A stretch of 64,000 bases of DNA from Myxococcales bacterium (GTDB lineage Bacteria > Myxococcota_A > Polyangia > Polyangiales > Polyangiaceae): positions 1 to 64,000 of the forward strand of contig SECP01000050.1 of the NCBI GenBank assembly GCA_004193285.1, read 5' to 3'. Positions 37,138 through 46,306 of the stretch are shown here, piece by piece (the stretch's first letter is position 1; each line of letters opens with the position of its first letter). A program made the position numbers and the translations under genes. The notes beneath the pieces were generated by a model that saw nothing but the letters and a program-made list of their open reading frames with translations, did no database searches and was not told the origin of the DNA.

Positions 37138-37935
37138 TTAGCGGGCCGCGCAGCTCACCACGAGCGAGTCCACCTGCTGATCGGCGGCCTCGTCCGTGAA
37201 ATCCGCGGTGAAGAAGATCTCGCCGAAACCGTTGTAGTGCAGTAGCGCCTCCATCTCCCGGGGGAAGTATTGGCGATGAGTGAGCGGCACCGTCCACGGC
37301 TTGCTCTTCCCCTCCGGTGAGAAATCCATCTTCACGAGCAGGAGCTGGCGCAGCCGGTCGTACTCGAAGCGCTCTGCGTAGCGCGTGAGCTCACCGGTCG
37401 TGGGGTGGCGGATACGCGGGGCTCCGAACGCCTTTTCGGGATCGCGGCACAGGTCCTCCCCGTGCGGCACCGAGAAGTCGAAGACGAAGCGACCGCCCGG
37501 CGCCAGGTGCTCGCGCACGCGCGCCAAGAACGCCTCCATGTCGCGGCGCTCGTACAGGTGGAGCACGCAGTTGAACGGAGCGATGACGAGCGGGAAGCGG
37601 CGCCCGAGCGAGACCTCGCGCATGTCGCCCTGCTGAAAATCGATGCGCGCTTGCAACGACTTGGGCAGGGTCTTCAGCTGCGCGGCCAGGCTTTCCAGCA
37701 TGGGCTGCGAGAGGTCCACCCCGGTGACGCGGACGCCCGCCTTCGCGATCGCGAGCGCAACGCGCCCGTTGCCGATGCCGTATTCCAGCACCGGCCCCTT
37801 CGAGCGCTTCGCCAGCTTCGCGTAGTAGTCGACGTCGTGCGTTCGGTCCTTGTACGTCTTCGTGTAGTACAAGGGGTCCGCGTAGTGCTCCGTGGCACCC
37901 GCGTCACCGACTCGCCCGAGCGACTTGATCTTCAC
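37138..37935 (-). CDS. SAM-dependent methyltransferase
   Basis: A 265-residue class I methyltransferase: motif I VLEYGIGNGRVALAIAKAG, motif II VTGVDLS, and motif III-like RFVFDFSVPHG. No substrate domain identifies the target. It sits 16 bp downstream of rpoZ in the same direction, so it may be cotranscribed with it. Confidence 0.82.
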   Translation of the reverse strand: MKIKSLGRVGDAGATEHYADPLYYTKTYKDRTHDVDYYAKLAKRSKGPVLEYGIGNGRVALAIAKAGVRVTGVDLSQPMLESLAAQLKTLPKSLQARIDFQQGDMREVSLGRRFPLVIAPFNCVLHLYERRDMEAFLARVREHLAPGGRFVFDFSVPHGEDLCRDPEKAFGAPRIRHPTTGELTRYAERFEYDRLRQLLLVKMDFSPEGKSKPWTVPLTHRQYFPREMEALLHYNGFGEIFFTADFTDEAADQQVDSLVVSCAAR

Positions 37936-37951
37936 GCGTTGAGCAGAGGGC

Positions 37952-38191
37952 TCAGTAGTTCGCGCGGCCGAGCTCGGTGATGTACTCGAGCACCGCGTCG
38001 TTCGTCGGGCGGTTGAAGCGCACCTTGCCGGCCGCGATCTCGCGCAGGCTGATGACGAGCGGCTTGTTCTTTGCGTTCACCAAGGAAGGGTTGCCCTTCA
38101 TCAACGAGCGCGCGCGAGAGGAAGCGAGCACCACGAGGGCAAAACGGTTCTCTTCCTTCTCCAAGCAATCTTCTACGGTTACGCGGGCCAT
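37952..38191 (-). CDS. rpoZ: RNA polymerase omega subunit
   Basis: A 79-residue protein matching the omega family: MARVTVEDCLEK, then RFALVVLASSRARSL, then the conserved KPLVISLREIAAGKV. Omega assists assembly of beta-prime into RNA polymerase. ATG 38191 is selected as the start because family proteins begin MARVT; upstream codons would add a nonhomologous extension. Confidence 0.93.
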   Translation of the reverse strand: MARVTVEDCLEKEENRFALVVLASSRARSLMKGNPSLVNAKNKPLVISLREIAAGKVRFNRPTNDAVLEYITELGRANY

Positions 38192-38285
38192 TGATTCTCC
38201 AGGGCGAAACGAAAGGGAACGGAACGCTAGTCGCATCGCACCCCGCGCGCAACTCGCGCACCTGCTTGCTTGCTCGCAGCAGGCG

Positions 38286-39656
38286 TTACTCTGAAAAGCT
38301 GTTCAGTACTGGGCGAGCTCCGGCGCCCGAGCGATCAGCCCCCGCGCGACCAGGACGAGCATGGGGAGTGCGTCGCGGCGCGACGGAAGCGGAGGATCGC
38401 GGCGGGCCGGCGGAGGCAGTGGCTGGCGTCGGGGCTGTCGGCGGCTCCACCGCCGGAGAGACGAAAGCGGGCGTGGCCGCGGCGGGCGCTCGGTCCGGCG
38501 CACCCTCTACCCCCGGCTGCTGCACGCCGAGCCGCGCGGCGACGACGATGCTGATGCCAACCGCGAAGCCGAGCGACACGAAGAACGGGAGCGCGCCGGG
38601 CTTGGAGCCGCCGCTCGCCACCGGGGAAGGAGCGGCGCTCGCCGCGACCGGACGCACGGTGGTCACGCTCGCCCGGTGATGGGCTCGCTCCGGGCGCGGC
38701 GTGCGCAGCGACACCGCTACCGGCTCGATGGAAGGGGGCGGCAAGGTGGCGAGCGAGGCGGGCGCGCTCAGCTCGTCTAGTACCGCGCGGAGAGCGAGCT
38801 GCATGGAGCGGGCGTCGGGGAAGCGGTCGTCGCGATGGAAGGCGAGCGCGCGATCCACCACCGCCACGACCGAGCGCGGTAAGGCCGCGACGTCCCCCAG
38901 CGAAACCACCGGTCGGGTCATCGCGCACAGCAGCTGGTCCAGGTCGCTGCCGGCGTCCCTCACCGGCGCGCCGGAGAGCAGCAGGTACATCGTGGCGCCC
39001 AGCGCCCAAAGATCGCTGCGGCCGTCGACGTCCTCCCAGTGGCCAAAGGCCTGCTCGGGCGACATGAACGCCGGGGTCCCGAGCGTGGTGCCGAGCGCCG
39101 TATCCTGGCTGCGCGCTGCCGAGTCCACCCGTGCGATGCCGAAGTCCAGCAGCCGCACGCGGCCCTCTGGTGTGAGCAGCACGTTCTCCGGCTTGATGTC
39201 TCGGTGCACCACGCCGCGGCCGTGGGCCTGCACCAGCACGTCCAACAGCTGGGTGGCGATCTCCAGCACTTCTCCCACGCTGAAAGGCTTCGTGCCTTCC
39301 TCCAGCCGCTGCGCGAGGGTGCGGCCGCTGAGCAGGTCCATGACGAGGAATACGGCGCCGTCCGGCGTCGTGCCTTCGTCCCGCACCGTAACGACCCCGG
39401 GGTGGGCGACGCGGTTCGCGGCGTAGCCTTCGGCGAGAAAGCGCTCACGCATCTCCTCCGAGCCAGCCAGATCCGGGTGGAGGATCTTGATCGCGACCCG
39501 GCTCCCGTTGCGATGGACGGCCTCGAACACTGCGGCCATGCCGCCGAGGCCGATGAGGCGCTCCAGGCGCCACTTTCCGAGCACGACCTCGCCTAAACGC
39601 GCCTTGGCGAGGCGCGAGCGCTCGTCGACCGAAACTGTCAGATGCGGAACCGCCAT
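38286..39656 (-). CDS. Transmembrane Ser/Thr protein kinase
   Basis: A 456-residue Hanks-type kinase. The glycine loop is GLGGMAAVFEA, the ATP lysine is in VAIKIL, the catalytic loop is HRDIKPENVLL, then DFG and FMSPEQ, so activity is expected. One membrane helix (FFVSLGFAVGISIVVAARLG) follows the cytosolic domain near 380-400, leaving a short Pro/Ala/Thr-rich periplasmic end with no domain. Not linked by overlap to neighbours. Confidence 0.9.
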   Translation of the reverse strand: MAVPHLTVSVDERSRLAKARLGEVVLGKWRLERLIGLGGMAAVFEAVHRNGSRVAIKILHPDLAGSEEMRERFLAEGYAANRVAHPGVVTVRDEGTTPDGAVFLVMDLLSGRTLAQRLEEGTKPFSVGEVLEIATQLLDVLVQAHGRGVVHRDIKPENVLLTPEGRVRLLDFGIARVDSAARSQDTALGTTLGTPAFMSPEQAFGHWEDVDGRSDLWALGATMYLLLSGAPVRDAGSDLDQLLCAMTRPVVSLGDVAALPRSVVAVVDRALAFHRDDRFPDARSMQLALRAVLDELSAPASLATLPPPSIEPVAVSLRTPRPERAHHRASVTTVRPVAASAAPSPVASGGSKPGALPFFVSLGFAVGISIVVAARLGVQQPGVEGAPDRAPAAATPAFVSPAVEPPTAPTPATASAGPPRSSASVAPRRTPHARPGRAGADRSGAGARPVLNSFSE

Positions 39657-39722
39657 CCGAAAGCCAAAGCCCTGGGCTCTCTCATGGCGCTATTTGCTCA
39701 GAAAAGCAACTTGGCGGAGGTT

Positions 39723-40322
39723 CTACGGACAAGCTCCGGCGGCCAGCGCCACGCCCTGGGTGCAGAGGTCTTCCGGACCATGGCCGACGCGCTCAGCATA
39801 AAACTGGCCGAAAGCTCGTGCATCGAAGCAGTCCGCGTTGAGCGAATAGCCCCAGGCTGACGCTGCCCAGCGCGAGGCCAAACCGGGTCTCGGACCGAGA
39901 ACGACCTGCACGCGCACGTCCGCGGAACACCGCGGATCCGCGGGCAACGCGTCCACGAAAGCCTGCGCTTCGGCGACCTCGTCCGCGCAGCCCTCTGGGC
40001 AGTCGTAAAGCAAAGCGACGGCCCCGTGCTCGAGGTCGTGCACCAAATAGCCGAGCGGGACCGGAAAATCGTACGTCTTGTACGCAGCCCACGCAGGGTA
40101 GTGATCTCCGAAAACCGGCGGGCTCGTGGCGTATTCGATGTCACTGCACTCCGCCACGTGCGCGGCGGTGGCTCCTTCGTAGCTACGCAAGATGGCCGAG
40201 CACTTGCCGGTCGGGCTCGACTCCGAAAGCGGAGTGAGCGGCGCCTGGACCGATTCGCCATCACCGCAGGCGGGCGACGCGGCCAGGAAGATGCTCGGAA
40301 GGAGAACGCGGGTTGCACGCAT
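39723..40322 (-). CDS. DUF3105-like lipoprotein
   Basis: A 199-residue lipoprotein (lipobox SPAC near residue 19) with features of DUF3105: PPVFGDHYPAWAAY and PLGYLVHDLEHGAVALLYDC, in which the His residues and VHxLEHGAV are the characteristic pattern. Six or more cysteines suggest disulfides outside the cytoplasm. Function is not established in this family. Separate from the kinase by 66 bp. Confidence 0.75.
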   Translation of the reverse strand: MRATRVLLPSIFLAASPACGDGESVQAPLTPLSESSPTGKCSAILRSYEGATAAHVAECSDIEYATSPPVFGDHYPAWAAYKTYDFPVPLGYLVHDLEHGAVALLYDCPEGCADEVAEAQAFVDALPADPRCSADVRVQVVLGPRPGLASRWAASAWGYSLNADCFDARAFGQFYAERVGHGPEDLCTQGVALAAGACP

Positions 40323-40340
40323 GGGCCGGCTTTTACCACG

Positions 40341-41501
40341 CTAGAACGCCACCTTGGCGGTGGCGGCGGGAGCCAGGGCGTAGCGTGCGCCGGCATCATC
40401 GAGCAGCGCCACGTAGTTCCGCGCTTCCACGTCCAGCCCGAACCAGGAGCTCTTGACGAGCGTGACCCCGAGCGTGGCTCCGAGCAGCGCTTGATCCTGG
40501 TCGCCGAAACGCGCGTAGCCGGCGCGCCAGCCCACGTAAGGGAGGAGGAATCGTCGCTCGCCTCCTCCTAGAAGGTCCGAATACATCTCACCGCCGAGAG
40601 TCACCAGGATCGCGTCTGGACCTCGCACCTCGGAGCGGTTCGGCTCGTACAAATCCAGGTCGACGCTGAGCGCGCGCGAGAAGCGGAGCGAGAACCCCGC
40701 GCCCCAGAGCGCGCGGTCCCCGTGCCGGGAAAAGTCGAACAAGCTCCCGACCCGAGCTCCGGGATAGAACTTCGGCTCGGGCTCCGGCGACTTGGCGACC
40801 TCCAGCGCGCGCTCGCGCAGGGTCAGGTGCAAGGTCGCGCGCGCGGCGCGGTCCTTCAGCCAGCGAAGGTTCCCCTTGATCGCCTCGATCTCCCCTCGGA
40901 CTCGAGCCATCTCTTGCTCGATACGCAGCAGGTCCTCCACCTTGCTGGCTTGCCCGAGGATCTCCTCGTAACGGCGGAGCGTCGCCTCCAAGCTGGAGAG
41001 CCGCAGGTTGGCGTCGAAGTATTCCTTGCCGACGTCGCGGGCGGTCACCGTCTGCTCGGTGACCTTTCCGACCTTCTCCAGCTCTTGAAAGACGCTCGGC
41101 GCGGCCTGGCTCGGGACGCGCAGCGTGAGCTCGGCGCTCCCGGAGCCGGAGGCGGCGTCCACGCGCTCGCTCGTGACCACACCGCCAACGCGCGCCGCCA
41201 GCTCTCGTAGCGACCGCAGCGCGAGCTTGACCTTCGGCACCTCGAGTGACGCGTTCGCTTCGATGTCGAGCATCTCCGAAGCCGCCGCGGCCGTTGGTTC
41301 GGGTCCGACCATGGCGCTCCCCGGGAGCCCAGGCATACCCGCCGGCGCGCTGTCCCGGGGCGGACTCGCGGTGGTTGCGGGCGGAGGTGCCGGCGCCGTC
41401 GCTGCTTCCGCCTTCATTGCCGTCATGCCACCGCCGCACCCGCTCAAGAGCAGCGCCACGGAGGCGTGCAGCGCGGCCCCAAAACCCGGAATCCTGTGCA
41501 T
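40341..41501 (-). CDS. DUF4349-domain lipoprotein with C-terminal barrel-like extension
   Basis: A 386-residue protein. A lipobox LLSGC near residue 22 is followed by a long Ala/Pro linker, then a DUF4349 domain (LELxV-type strand, GGVVTSERVD, then a coiled-coil part EEILGQASKVEDLLRIEQE). The C-terminal 120 residues (YPGARVGSLFDFSRHGDRAL and on) look like alternating beta-strands with aromatic turns, as in outer-membrane barrel proteins. DUF4349 is normally a small inner-membrane protein with a C-terminal helix, so this combination is uncommon. Confidence 0.7.
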   Translation of the reverse strand: MHRIPGFGAALHASVALLLSGCGGGMTAMKAEAATAPAPPPATTASPPRDSAPAGMPGLPGSAMVGPEPTAAAASEMLDIEANASLEVPKVKLALRSLRELAARVGGVVTSERVDAASGSGSAELTLRVPSQAAPSVFQELEKVGKVTEQTVTARDVGKEYFDANLRLSSLEATLRRYEEILGQASKVEDLLRIEQEMARVRGEIEAIKGNLRWLKDRAARATLHLTLRERALEVAKSPEPEPKFYPGARVGSLFDFSRHGDRALWGAGFSLRFSRALSVDLDLYEPNRSEVRGPDAILVTLGGEMYSDLLGGGERRFLLPYVGWRAGYARFGDQDQALLGATLGVTLVKSSWFGLDVEARNYVALLDDAGARYALAPAATAKVAF

Positions 41502-41552
41502 GGACCGAGCAACGAGCCGCGCCCGCGGCGCTTACAGCGCCGGCAAGAAAAC

Positions 41553-42254
41553 TTACTTGGACGCGTACTTCACCGAGCAGCCGTACGCTTCCGTCTCGGC
41601 GACCGCGATCGCGCGCTTCGCGCCGAGATCTGCCAAGGCGCTGTCCACGTAGTTGACGAGCTTGCCGCCGGTCGGAGAGTCCCCCTCGCCGTCCGGCGAG
41701 TTGTCGATGGCGCCGCGGTAGACGAGGGTGCCTTGCTCGTCGATCACGTACATGTGGGGAGTGTGGGCGGCGCCGTACGCTTTGCCGACCGCGCCCTGCT
41801 CGTCCAGCAAAACTGGGTGGCTGAGCTTGAAGGTCTGGAGCGCCGCGCGGTTCTCCTCCACGCCGTGACCCTGCTTTCCTGGGGCGCCGGAGTTGATGGC
41901 GAGCCACACCACGCCGGTTTTGCCGTGACGGGAAGCGGCGTCCACGAGCGAGCCCTTGGTGTGGCTCGCCTTGACGAACGGACAGCCTGGATTGAACCAC
42001 TCCAGCACCACCGTCTTGCCACGGAAGCTCGATAGCTTCACCAGCTTGCCGTCCAAATCCGGCAGCTCGAAATCAGGAGCCGGAGCTCCGACGCGGGCAC
42101 TCTCCAGCGCTGCGGAAGCGGGAGCAGCGGTCATGGCCGCCGTCGTCGGCCGCTCCGACGCTCCTTCCGACTTGGCAGGAGCCTCTGGCGTGCTGCGCGA
42201 GCACGCTGCCAAACCGACGAAGCCCAAGACGCACACCGCGCGAGCGAGCAGCAT
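41553..42254 (-). CDS. AhpC/TSA-family thioredoxin-like lipoprotein
   Basis: A 233-residue predicted lipoprotein (LAAC near residue 18) with a Ser/Ala/Pro linker and a thioredoxin-fold domain: APAPDFELPDLDGK, then EWFNPGCPFVKASH with a single Cys at the active-site start, then HTPHMYVIDEQG with the cis-Pro. The CPFVK form resembles 1-Cys-like redoxin relatives of the AhpC/TSA family rather than a CxxC thiol reductase. Probably extracytoplasmic redox or peroxide protection. Confidence 0.8.
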   Translation of the reverse strand: MLLARAVCVLGFVGLAACSRSTPEAPAKSEGASERPTTAAMTAAPASAALESARVGAPAPDFELPDLDGKLVKLSSFRGKTVVLEWFNPGCPFVKASHTKGSLVDAASRHGKTGVVWLAINSGAPGKQGHGVEENRAALQTFKLSHPVLLDEQGAVGKAYGAAHTPHMYVIDEQGTLVYRGAIDNSPDGEGDSPTGGKLVNYVDSALADLGAKRAIAVAETEAYGCSVKYASK

Positions 42255-42266
42255 GCCGCAACGCTA

Positions 42267-43412
42267 CTACGGCGCGTCGAACAGGGCACGCCAGCGCTCG
42301 CGCGACTCTCGGGTCGGCGAGAAAAGCTCCAGCTCGACTCGGTAGCGAGCGCCGCTAGCCACGCACAAGGCGACATTGAACCAAATGTCCCAGGGGGCGT
42401 CGCCACCGCCGACGGCCAAGCGCACCATGGAGCTTTCTTGAAAGGGCCGGGAGCTCTCGACTTGCAGCCCGGTCGTGGTGAGCCCGAGCGTCTTCAGCTC
42501 CGCGGCACCTTTGCTCTTGCGATCGACCACCGGGAGCGATTTGTGTCTCAGCTCGCCGGTCAGCGCGCGCTCTGGCTTCGCAAGCAACGGGCTGGCTGCG
42601 CTCGGTCGCAAGGACGCTTGGGGCGCCAAGGCATCCAGAGTCGCGGGAAGACTCGCAATCAGCTCGTCCAGGTGCGGCGTCTCGCTCGGTGCTCGCGCGG
42701 CTGGCATTCGCCCCGCGTCCAAGTCTGCGGCGAGCTGGTCGGCGTAAACGACGAGGTCCGCGAGCGCCGATGAGCCCGCGGTGGCGCCCGGGTCGATGGC
42801 TTCGGCGATGGTCGTCGGCAGTTGCCAGCTTTCGGCGACGGCGTGGGCGAGCACCGCGCGGTGCTGATCCGCAATGTTCAGCCACTCCACGGCGGTCAGC
42901 GGGCGAGGCGGCTGGTATGTCTTGAGCAAGCGCTCCAGCGAGGCGACCGCCACCGAGCGGCCGAAGCCGTGCAGCAGCCCCGCCAAGAAGGCCTCCTCGG
43001 GGTCGAGCTGGCTCGCGGGTGCGAGCTTTTGACAAGCCAGCGCGCACGTGACGCCGCGCCGCCAGACGCGGAACTTGACGTCCTGGAGCACCCCGCCCGA
43101 GGTCGCGAGCGCTCCCACGCCGCTGGCCAGCGCGATGGAGCCGACCGTCCGCGCTCCGAGCCGATTGACCGCGCGGCTCAAGCTCGTGATGGGAGACGCC
43201 CCTGCCACGAGCGCGGAATTCGCAGCGGCGAGCACGGTGGCGGCGAGGGGCGCGTCCGTAGCGACCACGTCCGCGACGTCCGCAATGGCGTAATTGTCGC
43301 GCGCGAGCACCCTTTGGAGTCGCATCGCCACCGCCGGGTACGGCGGCACGGTGAAGTCCCCCTTAGACACGACCTCGGTGAGCGCGCGCCGCATCGCCTC
43401 GATGTTGCTCAT
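42267..43412 (-). CDS. HDOD-domain protein with PilZ-like C-terminus
   Basis: A 381-residue signalling protein. Residues 15-240 follow an HDOD domain: PPYPAVAMRLQ start, TDAPLAATVLAAANSA, and LAGLLHGFG before HRAVLAHAVAESWQLP. HDOD resembles HD-GYP without its catalytic dyad. The C-terminal 100 residues (LGLTTTGLQVESSRPFQESSMVRLAV, then VELELFSPT) have the pattern of a PilZ-like beta-barrel. This combination would link to cyclic-dinucleotide signalling. It is close to the redoxin gene. Confidence 0.75.
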   Translation of the reverse strand: MSNIEAMRRALTEVVSKGDFTVPPYPAVAMRLQRVLARDNYAIADVADVVATDAPLAATVLAAANSALVAGASPITSLSRAVNRLGARTVGSIALASGVGALATSGGVLQDVKFRVWRRGVTCALACQKLAPASQLDPEEAFLAGLLHGFGRSVAVASLERLLKTYQPPRPLTAVEWLNIADQHRAVLAHAVAESWQLPTTIAEAIDPGATAGSSALADLVVYADQLAADLDAGRMPAARAPSETPHLDELIASLPATLDALAPQASLRPSAASPLLAKPERALTGELRHKSLPVVDRKSKGAAELKTLGLTTTGLQVESSRPFQESSMVRLAVGGGDAPWDIWFNVALCVASGARYRVELELFSPTRESRERWRALFDAP

Positions 43413-43559
43413 CCTGGTGCCGTTACGGCCGGCCCATGGCCCCGCTAAGTGGCGACCGGCAATCCGAGCCAGGAGCCGCCGCGAGCTATTGATGAAATAG
43501 CTTTAAAACCGCGGAAAGGCGCTTGACGCCTCGCGCGTAGCCCCCAAAGAAGCACGACC

Positions 43560-44477
43560 ATGTTTTGGCCCCAGGCGCCGTGGCTCGCGGCCGTGTCGCT
43601 GCTGCTACTGCCGACCCTGGCCCACGCCGAAGACGCGGAAGGCGCGCACTCCCTGCTGGAGGACGTCGCGCGCGTGGTCGCGGCGGAGGAGGTGGACGAC
43701 TGGTTCACGGACGAAGAGGCGCTCAAGACGATCGAGGAGCATCTCTTGCCTTCGGTGTGCCGCGCCAGCGTGGAGGCGCGCGAGGCCGCCCTCGTGAGGT
43801 TGCAGAGCGCCCACGCTCAGGCGGGGGACGCGAAGGCGCTGTTCGAGCAAGGCGGGGTGGTGGACTCTCGCGTGCAAGCGGCGCTCACCGCGGAGCGTCG
43901 CCTGCACGGCTATGAGCGAGCGCTGGCGCGGCAAAACGAGTGTCCGTTCTGGATCCGCCCGAAGGTGGGGTTTCACGGCCTGCAGTCGGATCGCAAGCGG
44001 CTCACGTTCAGCGTGGAGTCCGGCGGCAACGTTCAGTTTCGTTACACCGAACACCACCTCACGTTCGGGGCCGGCGGTTCGGGTCGGGTGCTCGCAGGCT
44101 GGGGTTTCGACGGTAAATACACGCTTCTGTTCGGCCCGGAGCTGGGCGGCAGCGCGCTCCTCCGCCCCAACACGAACGCGTCCGAGTTCGTCATCAATTA
44201 CTTTCCGGCGGTGCCCATCCTCATCCGCTCTCGCGCGCTCACCTGGCACTACGAGCTCGAGGCGGCGCCGGTGGCGCTATTCGAGGCGGACAACACGCGC
44301 CTGAGCTGGGGCGCGCGCATCGGCGGCGCGTTTGCGTTCACGGCGCTGCGTCGCCGCAACGTGCTGCCCTGGGCGGGCCTCGCCGTATCTTACGAGTACT
44401 ACTTCGAAGGCGGAGGGCGCGAGCCGACGCATTTCTTCCGCGGCGGCTTGCGCATCGGCTTGCCTTGGGAGCCCTAG
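43560..44477 (+). CDS. Secreted hypothetical protein, possible outer-membrane component
   Basis: A 305-residue protein with a clear signal peptide (LAAVSLLLLPTLAHA, cleavage after AHA at about residue 22). After an acidic helical region, the C-terminal 180 residues have alternating patterns with aromatic residues (RPKVGFHGLQSDRKRLTFSV, FRYTEHHLTFGAGGSG) typical of beta-barrel strands. No characterised domain found. It is alone between minus-strand genes. Confidence 0.6.
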   Translation: MFWPQAPWLAAVSLLLLPTLAHAEDAEGAHSLLEDVARVVAAEEVDDWFTDEEALKTIEEHLLPSVCRASVEAREAALVRLQSAHAQAGDAKALFEQGGVVDSRVQAALTAERRLHGYERALARQNECPFWIRPKVGFHGLQSDRKRLTFSVESGGNVQFRYTEHHLTFGAGGSGRVLAGWGFDGKYTLLFGPELGGSALLRPNTNASEFVINYFPAVPILIRSRALTWHYELEAAPVALFEADNTRLSWGARIGGAFAFTALRRRNVLPWAGLAVSYEYYFEGGGREPTHFFRGGLRIGLPWEP

Positions 44478-44487
44478 CAGGGCGTCT

Positions 44488-45183
44488 TCAGAGCGAGCCG
44501 TCCAGCTTGTCCAGCTCCGCGTACGCTCGGCTGAGCCACATCTTCACCCGCTCGCGATCGAGCGGCTTCAGCGCGTGCTCGCCGTCGCCCACGTTTCCGC
44601 CTGCCCAGAAGCTCGCGCCGCTACCGTCGATTTTATACATGGCGGTGCCGTCCAGCTCCGGTAGGTCGATCACTTTGCCGCCGAGAGCATGGAGCTTGGC
44701 GAGCGCAGCGGAGGATTCCAATTGGCTGAAGTCCTTGGCGCGCGCGCGGTTCTTCACGACCACGTGGGCAAGGCTGTTGCCGTAGCGGCTGAGCGCGCGC
44801 TCCAGCTGCTGCACGGAGGCGTACCCGCCGTCCGTCACGTGCCATAGCGTGATCGGCGTTCCGAGCTCGCGAGCGAGCGCGATGACGTTCGCGCCGCTCA
44901 GCCATTGCTCGAGGGCGTCCGCGCTTTGAGCCGGCAAATCGACGACCACCTTCCGGTCCGCGCCCAGCGCGCGGTCGAGAATCTGGTCGGCGCTTTCGTT
45001 GCTTCGCAAATCGACGAAGTGGCTGAAGTCGCCGTAGTGGCGCACGAGCGCGCCGTGCGAAGCGTCGCTGTCCACGCCCGCGAAGGGCACGTTGTGGTCG
45101 ATGAAGTACTGTGCGAGCAGGCGCGCCGTCACGCTCTTGCCGACGCCGCCCTTCTCGCCCCCGATGAAATGAATATGGCTCAC
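44488..45183 (-). CDS. ParA/MinD-like P-loop ATPase
   Basis: A protein of about 231 residues with the deviant Walker A motif GGEKGGVGKS (Lys-Gly-Gly-x-Gly-Lys) after the start strand HIHFI, Walker A-prime-like VDSDAS and VVVDLPAQ for motif B. The overall pattern resembles the ParA/MinD/TraL family, but no ParB or partner is adjacent. GTG 45183 places the P-loop at the family position; a TTG at 45219 is also open. Possible roles are positioning or transfer; unassigned. Confidence 0.7.
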   Translation of the reverse strand: MSHIHFIGGEKGGVGKSVTARLLAQYFIDHNVPFAGVDSDASHGALVRHYGDFSHFVDLRSNESADQILDRALGADRKVVVDLPAQSADALEQWLSGANVIALARELGTPITLWHVTDGGYASVQQLERALSRYGNSLAHVVVKNRARAKDFSQLESSAALAKLHALGGKVIDLPELDGTAMYKIDGSGASFWAGGNVGDGEHALKPLDRERVKMWLSRAYAELDKLDGSL

Positions 45184-45219
45184 GCCCGGCGGTAGAATCC
45201 AGACGCGTGAGGCGGTCAA

Positions 45220-45629
45220 GCAACAAGCGACCCCGCGAGTGGTCGGCTGCGTCAGGTGTCGACAGCGTTTCGGAATCGCGTGGAGCCTCCCCCTTCACGT
45301 GTCGAGAGGTTCTCGGGGTTCGATGGTTCGGTGGGTGGAGGCGCTCACCACGCTTCGCCCTTGCGAGGTCCTCGATGGGGTGGTGGTTTCGTACGATCGG
45401 CCGCGACTCGATGCGGGCTCGGCTTCCCTCTCAAGATCGAGCGGCTCGCCGGCCCGCGTGCTGATTCGAGCCCGCTCGTTCGGTAGCGACGCCGGCCTAT
45501 TGGAATTCACACGTAATATCCTAACGTTACCGCGTGCCGCGCAGACGGCGCGACCTCGCGCGCATTCTTGCGTCGCCGGAAGCGGCCACGAAGAATCCGC
45601 AAATTCGCTGAAACGTGTGCGGAGCTAAA
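45220..45629. other. Intergenic region with AT-rich ppa promoter area
   Basis: About 410 bp separate the divergent ATPase and ppa genes. Weak open frames here look like shadows without known domains or normal starts. The interval around 45508-45532 is unusually AT-rich (TAATAT at 45511-45522, palindrome TAACGTTA near 45522-45529) and likely contains the ppa promoter or an operator. Confidence 0.4.
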
Positions 45630-46292
45630 ATGAAGCTACGCTCCGGCGCTTTCATGACGATGCCTCCTCCTCCTTTTTATCGCTTTCGCCCTCACCCCTG
45701 GCACGGTCTGGACGCTGGTCATCGCGCGCCGGAGGTGGTGAACGCGTATGTCGAGATCACGCCCTTCGACACGATGAAGTACGAGATCGACAAGTCGACC
45801 GGTTACTTGAAGGTGGATCGACCGCAGCGCGGCTCGGCGCAGCCGCCGACGTTGTACGGGCTCATCCCCCGCACCTACTGCGCGCAGCGTGTGGCGGCGC
45901 TCTCGGTGCCGGGCACCGAAGCGGCGGACGGCGACCCGCTGGACATTTGCATCATCAGCGAGCGCCCGATCACGCGCTCGGAAATCCTGCTCGAGGCGCG
46001 CGTCGTGGGCGGCATTCGAATGATCGACCGCGGTGAGGCCGACGACAAGATCGTCGCGGTGCTCGACAACGACCCCTACTACAACGACACCAACGACATC
46101 GAGCAAGTGCCGCGAGTCATCGTGGACCGCCTGCTGCACTACTTCACCACGTACAAGCTCATGCCCGGCACCGAGAACCAAATCTCCGTGTCCGGCATTT
46201 ACGGGCGCGATCACGCCCACGAGGTCGTGAAAGCTTCGCTCACGGACTACCAGGAGTCTTACGACCTGGCGCCGCCCAGCATGAAGTTTTAG
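45630..46292 (+). CDS. ppa: Inorganic pyrophosphatase
   Basis: A family I soluble pyrophosphatase of about 220 residues, splitting PPi to orthophosphate and driving polymer synthesis. Active-site features include the Lys/Glu start (EITPFDTMKYEID), YGLIPRTYC, the triple-Asp DGDPLDICI and KIVAVLDNDPYYND. ATG 45630 lies 5 bp after GGAG; GTG 45615 and ATG 45654 are alternatives. The extended length and middle segment differ from E. coli PPase, more like larger bacterial/eukaryotic forms. Confidence 0.92.
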   Translation: MKLRSGAFMTMPPPPFYRFRPHPWHGLDAGHRAPEVVNAYVEITPFDTMKYEIDKSTGYLKVDRPQRGSAQPPTLYGLIPRTYCAQRVAALSVPGTEAADGDPLDICIISERPITRSEILLEARVVGGIRMIDRGEADDKIVAVLDNDPYYNDTNDIEQVPRVIVDRLLHYFTTYKLMPGTENQISVSGIYGRDHAHEVVKASLTDYQESYDLAPPSMKF

Positions 46293-46306
46293 ACAGCGCT
46301 TGCAGA

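Noticed and set aside
45239..45628. 130-residue plus-strand frame between the ParA-like gene and ppa
   Set aside because: No ribosome-binding site or domain, and weak codon bias; it would run through the likely ppa promoter.
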